Of a stretch of DNA of 34,126 nt, positions 23,912-31,500 are shown in pieces (within the stretch, counting starts at the first letter, position 1; each line of letters begins with the position of its first letter). The stretch lies in assembly GCF_003105115.1 (NCBI RefSeq), contig NZ_QETH01000048.1, positions 1 through 34,126 on the forward strand. The letters are read 5' to 3'. The position numbers and the translations under genes are program-made. The DNA is from Flavobacterium sp. HTF. Lineage in GTDB: Bacteria; Bacteroidota; Bacteroidia; Flavobacteriales; Flavobacteriaceae. The notes under the pieces are model-generated. The model was not told the origin of the DNA. It was given only the letters and a program-made list of their open reading frames with translations, and did no database searches.

Positions 23912-25846
23912 ATGAAAAGTGCTTTAGAAATAAAACCTGATATCAGCTATAAAAGTGCAGGGAAATTTGAAGAGACAAGATTTGAAAAAATCCATAACGA
24001 AATCTTCAAAAGTTCTGCAGAGGCTTCCATAATTGTTGCGCAGGAAATTGCTCAGTTAATCAGATCTAAACAAGAAAAAGGAAAATCTTGTGTACTAGGT
24101 TTGGCAACAGGTTCTTCTCCTGTAAAAGTATATGAAGAACTAGTTAGAATGCACAAAGAAGAAGGTCTGAGTTTTAGCAATGTAATCACTTTTAACCTGG
24201 ATGAATATTATCCAATGTCAAAAGAGAACAATCAGAGCTATCATTATTTCATGCATCAGCATCTTTTTAATCATATTGACATCAACCCTGACAATGTTAA
24301 TATTCCTGATGGTACTGTTTCTATTGATGAATTAAATCAATACTGTATCGACTACGAAATGAATATTAAACAAGCAGGCGGACTTGATTTTCAACTTTTA
24401 GGAATCGGGCGTACAGGTCACGTAGGTTTCAACGAACCGGGATCACACATAAATTCAGGTACACGTATTATTACACTGGATCACATTACAAGAGTAGATG
24501 CTTCATCTGATTTTAATGGTATCGATAACGTTCCAAAGAGAGCTATTACCATGGGAGTTTCTACTATCATGCGATCTAAAAGAATTGTATTAATGGCATG
24601 GGGTCAGAACAAAGCTGACATTATTAAAAGAACAGTTCAGGGAGATATTAGCTCTGAAGTGCCGGCAACATTTTTACAAAATCACCCAAATGCTACTTTC
24701 GTTTTGGATCAGTCTGCAGCCGTAGAACTGACCCGTTTTAAAACACCCTGGTTAGTAGGAGAATGCATTTGGACACAAGAGTTAAAAAGCAAAGCGATTG
24801 TTTGGTTATGCCAAAAAACAAAACAGTCTATATTAAAATTGACAGACCGTGATTATAACAATAACGGAATGTCTGATCTTTTGGCACAAGAAGGTTCAGC
24901 TTATGATTTGAACATCAATATGTTCAACGTTTTACAACACACGATTACAGGATGGCCAGGCGGAAAACCAAATACAGATGATTCGCACCGTCCGGAAAGA
25001 GCCAATCCGGCTAAAAAAAGAGTAATTCTTTTTAGTCCACACCCAGATGATGATGTTATCTCTATGGGAGGGACTTTTTCAAAATTGATAAAACAAGGTC
25101 ATGATGTACATGTTGTATATCAAACCTCCGGAAATATAGCCGTTACAGATGATGAAGCATTAAAATTTGCCGAAGTAGGCAGCGATTTTATTGGCTCTGG
25201 GTCAGATATTGACTTTAAATCTGTAATTAAATTTTTAAATAATAAATCAGAAAACCAAATTGATTCTTTGGAAGTAAGAAAACTAAAAGGACTTATCCGA
25301 AGAAGGGAATCTTACGCAGCAACAAGATATATTGGATTAAAAGATGAAAATACACATTTCTTAGACCTGCCTTTTTATGAAACTGGACAGGTAAAGAAAA
25401 ACCCGTTAGGACCAGAAGATATTGCTATCGTAAAAGATATTATTGCCAAAATAAAACCACATCAGGTATTTGCGGCAGGAGATCTTGCCGATCCTCACGG
25501 AACACATGAAGTTTGCCTGAATGCCATATTTGCCGCTATGGCAGCTTTAAAACCAGAAAAATATATGGATGATTGCTGGTTATGGTTATACAGAGGTGCA
25601 TGGCACGAATGGGATATCCACGAAATTGACATGGCAGTTCCGTTAAGCCCATCAGAAGTATTACTAAAACGCCATGCCATTTTATATCACCAGTCTCAAA
25701 AAGACAGGGTAATGTTTCAGGGAAATGACTCAAGAGAGTTTTGGGTTAGGGCAGAAGACCGTAATAAAAATACAGCCGTATTATATGATGATTTAGGTTT
25801 GGCAGAATATGAAGCTATTGAAGCTTTTAAACGTTTTGATTATTAA
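23912..25846 (+). CDS. nagB: Fusion of glucosamine-6-phosphate deaminase-like (NagB) and LmbE/PIG-L deacetylase-like domains
   Basis: 644 residues, more than twice the usual NagB. Residues about 20-290 are NagB-like: LGLATGSSPVKVYEELV phosphate loop (62-78), NLDEYY with the enolising Asp97, GIGRTGHVGFNEPGS (164-178) with His170 and Glu175. The Asp found before Gly-His in E. coli NagB (Asp141, GNDGH) is Thr168 here. Residues about 368-600 form a PIG-L/LmbE domain: SPHPDDDVISMGG (375-387) with metal-type His377/Asp380, and DPHGTHE (527-533). PIG-L enzymes are zinc de-N-acetylases. The pair could deacetylate and deaminate GlcNAc-6-phosphate to fructose-6-phosphate; the substrate is inferred. No signal peptide, so cytoplasmic. 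No nagA or GlcNAc kinase is nearby. Confidence 0.88.
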   Translation: MKSALEIKPDISYKSAGKFEETRFEKIHNEIFKSSAEASIIVAQEIAQLIRSKQEKGKSCVLGLATGSSPVKVYEELVRMHKEEGLSFSNVITFNLDEYYPMSKENNQSYHYFMHQHLFNHIDINPDNVNIPDGTVSIDELNQYCIDYEMNIKQAGGLDFQLLGIGRTGHVGFNEPGSHINSGTRIITLDHITRVDASSDFNGIDNVPKRAITMGVSTIMRSKRIVLMAWGQNKADIIKRTVQGDISSEVPATFLQNHPNATFVLDQSAAVELTRFKTPWLVGECIWTQELKSKAIVWLCQKTKQSILKLTDRDYNNNGMSDLLAQEGSAYDLNINMFNVLQHTITGWPGGKPNTDDSHRPERANPAKKRVILFSPHPDDDVISMGGTFSKLIKQGHDVHVVYQTSGNIAVTDDEALKFAEVGSDFIGSGSDIDFKSVIKFLNNKSENQIDSLEVRKLKGLIRRRESYAATRYIGLKDENTHFLDLPFYETGQVKKNPLGPEDIAIVKDIIAKIKPHQVFAAGDLADPHGTHEVCLNAIFAAMAALKPEKYMDDCWLWLYRGAWHEWDIHEIDMAVPLSPSEVLLKRHAILYHQSQKDRVMFQGNDSREFWVRAEDRNKNTAVLYDDLGLAEYEAIEAFKRFDY

Positions 25847-25888
25847 AGTTGTTTTTAAAAAACGATTCGGGTGAGAGCGAATCAACAG

Positions 25889-25954
25889 CAAAATTCAGAT
25901 TGATTTTATAGCGATTAGTGAGGTTCAACAGGAATCATTCTGAATTTTGTTTTT
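25889..25954 (+). terminator. Terminator-like hairpin after the nagB fusion gene
   Basis: CAAAATTCAGA (25889-25899) pairs with 25939-25949, one mismatch, then TGATT (25901-25905) pairs with AATCA (25933-25937); five T residues follow (25950-25954). A smaller hairpin GATTCG/CGAATC lies just upstream (25864-25883). It may partially separate GH20 expression from nagB. The GH20 ATG is 49 bp beyond. Confidence 0.65.
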
Positions 25955-26003
25955 ATCTATTTATTAATGTTATCTCCGGTAACATCATTTCAAAAAAATT
26001 AAA

Positions 26004-28070
26004 ATGAAATATTTATTTGTCCTACTATTAGCAGGTATAACATCTAATGCTCAAATTCAGAAAGAGCAGTTAAATCTTATGCCCTGGCCTCAGAGTGTTG
26101 TTTTAAACGATGGAAATTTTACTTTAAGTAAAAATTTTAAGGTAAACATAACCGGAAATCCTAACTCTAGAATTTTTGGTGGTGTAACCCGTTTTTTACG
26201 TCGCTTAGATGGTAGAACAGGTATCTTTTTCGAGCAGGGTTTCATTGCAAAACTAAATGAAGTTCCAACTGCTGAGTTACAAATTAACTGTACTAAAAGT
26301 GGAAAAATTGGTTTGTATGAAGACGAAAGCTATCATTTAGATATCAAACAAAATAAAATAACTATAAATGCAACCAGTGATTTAGGGGCTTTGCATGGCC
26401 TTGAAACATTATTACAAATGTTGCAGAATAACAGTACCTCATTTTATTTTCCAAATTCAACTATTTCGGATTTTCCAAGATTTACCTGGAGAGGTCTGAT
26501 GATAGATGCTTCGAGACACTTTCAGCCGGTTGATGTTATTAAAAGAAATATTGATGCATTGGCTGCAACGAAAATGAATGTTTTTCACTGGCATTTAGTA
26601 GATGATCAGGGATGGAGAATTGAAATGAAAAAGCATCCAAAGCTTATAGAACTGGCTTCGGATGGATTATATTACACACAAGAGGAAATTAAAAATATCG
26701 TAAAATATGCTGATGAGCGCGGTATTTTGATAGTTCCCGAAATAGATGTTCCCGGACATGGTTCAGCAATACTTACAGCTTACCCTGAAATAGGAAGCAA
26801 AGTAATGACTATAAACGGAGGAACTCAGGAAAAAAATATTCAGGGAACCGCAATTGCGACCTATGGAGTTGAAAGAAATGCCGGGATTTTTTCGCCGACA
26901 TTAGATCCTTCAAATCCTAAAACCTATCAATTATTAAGTGAGTTTTTTGACGAAGTGTGCCCATTATTTCCCGGGTCTTATTTTCATATCGGGGGAGATG
27001 AAAACGAAGGGAAAGACTGGGACGCGAATCCTAAAATTCAGGAATTTAAAAAGAAACATAATTTGGCTACCAATCATGAACTGCAGACGTATTTTACCAT
27101 GCAGTTGGTGCCAATGCTTAAAAAACACGGAAAACAGTTAATGGGCTGGGAAGAAATTTTGACAAAAAACATGTCAAAAGAAGCCATTATTCATTCCTGG
27201 AGAGGACCAAACGAGGGTGTCATTGCCGGACAGTCATTGGTAGACGCCGTTAAAAAAGGGTATAAAACAGTTCTTTCAAACGGTTATTATATCGATTTAA
27301 TGTACCCTGTAGAAAGTCATTATCTAAATGATCCGATGCCTAAAGATGCTTCGCTTACAGCAGAAGAGAAAGCAAGGATTCTGGGTGGAGAAGCTACAAT
27401 GTGGACAGAACTTACAACTCCGGAAACAATAGATTCGAGAGTCTGGCCACGCACGGCAGCCATTGCGGAAAGACTTTGGTCAGCTGAAACCGTTACTGAT
27501 GTTGCCAATATGAGAAAACGTCTGGAAGTAGTGTCTTTCAGATTAGAAGAGCTTGGATTGACACATATTCGCAACAAAGAAGTTATCTTAAGAAATATAT
27601 CCAATAATCAGAATACAAATTCGTTAAATGAATTTTCTAATGTTTGTGAGCCGTTAAAAGGATATACAAGAAATAAAAACGGAACTGAATATCAGATGTA
27701 TTCTCCGTTTACCCTTTTTGCAGATGCCTGTACACCGGATGCTCAGGATGCTTTAGCTTTTGATGGAGCGGTAAGTCAGTATTTGACCAATAAATCGGCA
27801 GAGAATAAAACAAAACTGTCTGCATTTTTTACCAAATGGATTGCTGTTAACAAAGGTTTAAATGAGTTAAGTGCAAACGCACCATTGGTACAGCCAATCC
27901 TGCCTTTATCAAAAAGATTAAATGACGTATCAGAGCAGTTGCTACTTGTTCTGGATAACAAATCAACATTAAAAACAGCTGATTTAAAAGCCCTTATTGA
28001 GCAGTGCAACACAAAAGATCATGCAGATGTTGAACTGGCGGTTTATAAAAGCCTGCTGAAACTAATATAA
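26004..28070 (+). CDS. GH20 beta-N-acetylhexosaminidase
   Basis: 688 residues. Signal peptide MKYLFVLLLAGITSNA followed by Gln, so probably periplasmic. GH20b N-terminal domain (about 20-155, LNLMPWPQSVV and GALHGLETLLQML), then the GH20 TIM barrel from about 158: RGLMIDASRHF, KMNVFHWHLVDDQGWRIE, VPEIDVPGHG, and the catalytic pair Asp332-Glu333 in HIGGDENEGKDW, where Asp orients the substrate 2-acetamido group and Glu is the acid. The barrel ends near WPRTAAIAERLWS (about 485-497), and a ~190-residue helical C-terminal part follows. It would cut chitooligosaccharides entering through SusCD into GlcNAc for the MFS carrier. Confidence 0.94.
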   Translation: MKYLFVLLLAGITSNAQIQKEQLNLMPWPQSVVLNDGNFTLSKNFKVNITGNPNSRIFGGVTRFLRRLDGRTGIFFEQGFIAKLNEVPTAELQINCTKSGKIGLYEDESYHLDIKQNKITINATSDLGALHGLETLLQMLQNNSTSFYFPNSTISDFPRFTWRGLMIDASRHFQPVDVIKRNIDALAATKMNVFHWHLVDDQGWRIEMKKHPKLIELASDGLYYTQEEIKNIVKYADERGILIVPEIDVPGHGSAILTAYPEIGSKVMTINGGTQEKNIQGTAIATYGVERNAGIFSPTLDPSNPKTYQLLSEFFDEVCPLFPGSYFHIGGDENEGKDWDANPKIQEFKKKHNLATNHELQTYFTMQLVPMLKKHGKQLMGWEEILTKNMSKEAIIHSWRGPNEGVIAGQSLVDAVKKGYKTVLSNGYYIDLMYPVESHYLNDPMPKDASLTAEEKARILGGEATMWTELTTPETIDSRVWPRTAAIAERLWSAETVTDVANMRKRLEVVSFRLEELGLTHIRNKEVILRNISNNQNTNSLNEFSNVCEPLKGYTRNKNGTEYQMYSPFTLFADACTPDAQDALAFDGAVSQYLTNKSAENKTKLSAFFTKWIAVNKGLNELSANAPLVQPILPLSKRLNDVSEQLLLVLDNKSTLKTADLKALIEQCNTKDHADVELAVYKSLLKLI

Positions 28071-28117
28071 AAATTTGGTTTGAATTAGTAATTGAGAGTT
28101 TAAGTTACCTGATTGTT

Positions 28118-28156
28118 TAGTTATCTCTGCCAGGAGTTTTCTGGTAGAGATAATTA
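28118..28156 (+). promoter_or_regulatory. Hairpin downstream of the hexosaminidase gene; rest of the 486-bp gap
   Basis: A stem of about 16 bp with two G-U pairs (28118-28133 with 28141-28156) and a 7-nt loop lies ~50 bp after the GH20 stop. There is no T run, so it is a weak terminator or 3'-end protector. The remaining gap to chiA (28157-28556) holds no gene I can support. Near chiA there is a small inverted repeat ACGCTGA/TCAGTGT (28488-28504), and no strong -7 box. Confidence 0.5.
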
Positions 28157-28556
28157 TGGTAAAGCTGAATCAAAATGCTTTTTTAAACTTTTAAAAAATA
28201 ACCTTAAAATATATTTATTAACCCTTTAAAACCAAATAAAAAGAGAATACAAAAAACATGACAAAAAGTAGAATGCCAGATTGATGAGTTGCCCCCAAAT
28301 TTATCTTTTTTATTTATACTTAATTTTTTAAAAGAAGTTATACATAAATATCAATCAATACTATTGACTAATGATTATGGTAGAAATCAGTAATAGTAAT
28401 ATTTATTTATAGAAGTGAATCGAATTAATTTTCCAACAATTGCAGGTTTCCATTTGCAGTTGATTGAATCCCGGTTGTTGTTTTTATACGCTGATCCTCA
28501 GTGTGTAATTTATAATAATTGGAATATTTTTTTCTATTAACCAATATTTATTAATT

Positions 28557-31500
28557 ATGAAACATTATTACAGATTGCTTTTTTTGTTACTGTTGTTTCC
28601 CTTGCTCACGTTGGCCCAACCAGCCCACGGTAAAAAAGTTGTAGGGTATTATGCGCAATGGTCTATTTATGCCAGGGATTTTAATGTCCCGAAAATAGAC
28701 GGAAGTAAATTGACGCATTTGAATTATTCTTTTTATGGGACAACTTTTGACCCTGCCCATCCGGAGAATACAAAATTAAAATGTTTGGACACCTATGCTG
28801 ATTTTGAGCATATGGAAGGTGGAATACCTTGGGATGCCCCTGTAAAAGGGAACTTTTATGACCTGAAAAAGTTAAAGGAAAAGTATCCTCATTTAAAAAT
28901 TCTAATTTCTGTTGGAGGATGGACAAAAGGCCAGGACCTTTCTCCAATTGCCGCAAGTCCGGTGGCAAGAGCTGCTTTGGCTGCAGACATGGTAAACTTC
29001 ATCGCAACCTATCCTTTTATTGACGGTTTTGACATCGATTGGGAGTATCCTCTTTCCGGAGGAACAGACGGAACGGAAATCGTAAACGGTTCACCGGTAC
29101 CTCCACAAAAGTACAGCCCTGATGACAACAAAAATTTGGTGCTTTTATTAAAAGCAATGCGTCAGGCAATGCCCAATAAACTAGTTACAATTGCTGCCGG
29201 AAACAATGTTAGAAATGTTTCTAAACAGTATTTGGGACCAAACAACAGATCACAATACGGAATGACAGAAGATATTTCGACTTATTGCGATTATATCACC
29301 TATTTCGGATATGATCTTGGTGGAAACTGGTATGACAAAACATGCTACAATGCACCATTATACGCAAGTGGAAATCCAAATGATCCATTATACGGAGCAA
29401 CACAATCAGAATCTTTAGACGAATTAACAAGTCAATATTTGAATGTTATTGGTATTCCTGCAAATAAATTAATCATGGGATTACCTTTCTACGGAAAAAA
29501 ATTCGATAACGTTGCTACGAATTCAACCAACGGATTATTTGTTTCGGCACCAAGATATATTGTTGGAGGATGTACAAATCCGCAAAACCCAACCGGAACA
29601 TGGGATGGTTCAGGAGCTTGTGAAAAATCAGGAAGTATTGAGATTTGCGACTTAGTCGGAAATCCGGTTACGAATTCTCATGCTTATCTGGATCCAAGTA
29701 CAATGTTGGTAACACCATCTGCTGCATCTGCAGGATGGGTACGTTATTTTGACAACACAACAAAAGTTCCTTATTTATACAACGCCACTCTTAAACAGTT
29801 TATCAGTTATGAAGATAAACAATCAATGGATTTAAAGGTTCAGTATATAAAATCAAAAAATCTGGCTGGTGGAATGATTTGGGAATTATCTCAGGATACA
29901 AGAGGTTCAATTCCGAATTCATTATTAAACCAGGTTGATACTTCTTTCGGAGGTACTGTTATCGGTACAGTAAGCATTACTGGTTCTGTAAAAAACGGAA
30001 CAGCTTTAGTTTCGGACGTTACAGTTGAATTACGCAATGCAAGTAATGTTGTTTTGCAAACTATAGTTTCTACAGCCGGTAATTTTACGTTCAGTAATTT
30101 AACTTCCGGACAAAATTATACCCTTACAGCTGTAAAAGGAGGCTATACTTTTACTCCTGTAAATTTGACAAATGTTACGGTAAATCAGACAAACGTAGTT
30201 ATAAACGGAACACAGCCTTTATACGCTGTAAGCGGAACCGTTCTTGACGGAACAACACCAGTTTCAGGAGTAACGGTTACAGCTACATCAGGATCAACAG
30301 TTTTAACTGCGGTTTCTAATGCTAGTGGTGTTTACAATGTTACAGGTTTGCCAGCAGGTCTTGATTTTACAGTTACCGCTGCCAAAACAGGATTCTCTTA
30401 TGCTCCGGCATCTACAGTTTATAATGCTATAAATTCTAATAAAACACTGAATTTTACTCAGGGTCCAGCAGTTGTAAATTATACCGTAAGCGGTACAGTT
30501 TTAAACAATACAACTCCGGTATCCGGCGTAATGGTTACAGCATCTTCAACAGGTGGAAACTTCACAGCGGTTACAAATGCAAGCGGAACATATTCGCTTA
30601 ATTTGCCTTCCGGCGGAAATTATACTGTAACAGCTGCTTTGACAGGACAAACATTTACTCCGGCTTCTACAGTTTATACAAACCTTACAGCAAACAAAAC
30701 ATTAAACTTTGCTCAGGATGTTGTTATTGGTAACGGAAGCAAAATCAGCGGAACAGTTAAAAATGGTGCAACTCCGGTTTCGGGAGCAAAAGTAGAATTG
30801 GTATTACCATGGACAGATAATACACATAACTGGAAAAGTGTTTTTGCCACTACAGACGCACAAGGAAAATACAGTTTTGATAACGCTATCATAAGTGGAT
30901 ATACTACAATCTCAAGTTTAAAATTAAACGCATGGGAAAATGGAGATGTAGTATATTTACCATCAAATCTGACAAACTTTGCAGTTCCTGCAAATCCAAC
31001 TGTTTATGATTTTAATACAGGTGCAGTAACACCAACTTATTATACTGTAAGCGGAACGGTTCTTAACGGAACAACTCCGGTTTCTGGTGCAACAATTTCT
31101 GCAGTTTCAGGAACTACAACCTTAACAGCAACATCAGATGCTTCAGGAAATTACAGTATTGCTAATTTGGTTTCAGGATCAAGTTATACGGTAACAATTG
31201 CTAAAACAGGTGTAACTTTTACTCCTGCTTCAACAGTCTATGACGCTATAAGTTCAAATAAGACACTGAGTTTTACGCAAACAGTTGTTAATCCAACTTA
31301 TTATACCGTAAGCGGAACAGTTCTAAACGGAGCAACTCCGGTTTCAGGAGCCACAATCTCTGCGGTTTCAGGATCTACAACTTTGACAGCAACATCAGAT
31401 GCTTCAGGAAATTACAGCGTTGCCAATTTGGTTGCCGGATTAAATTATACGGTAACAATTGCTAAAACAGGTGTAACTTTTACTCCTGCTTCAACAGTCT

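Noticed and set aside
28456..28485. GCAGTTGAT and a second GTT core 21 bp downstream, ahead of chiA
   Set aside because: Only the first 9-mer fits the pattern, there is no inverted repeat upstream and no -7 box at the susC distance. Worth including in a motif scan but not supported alone.
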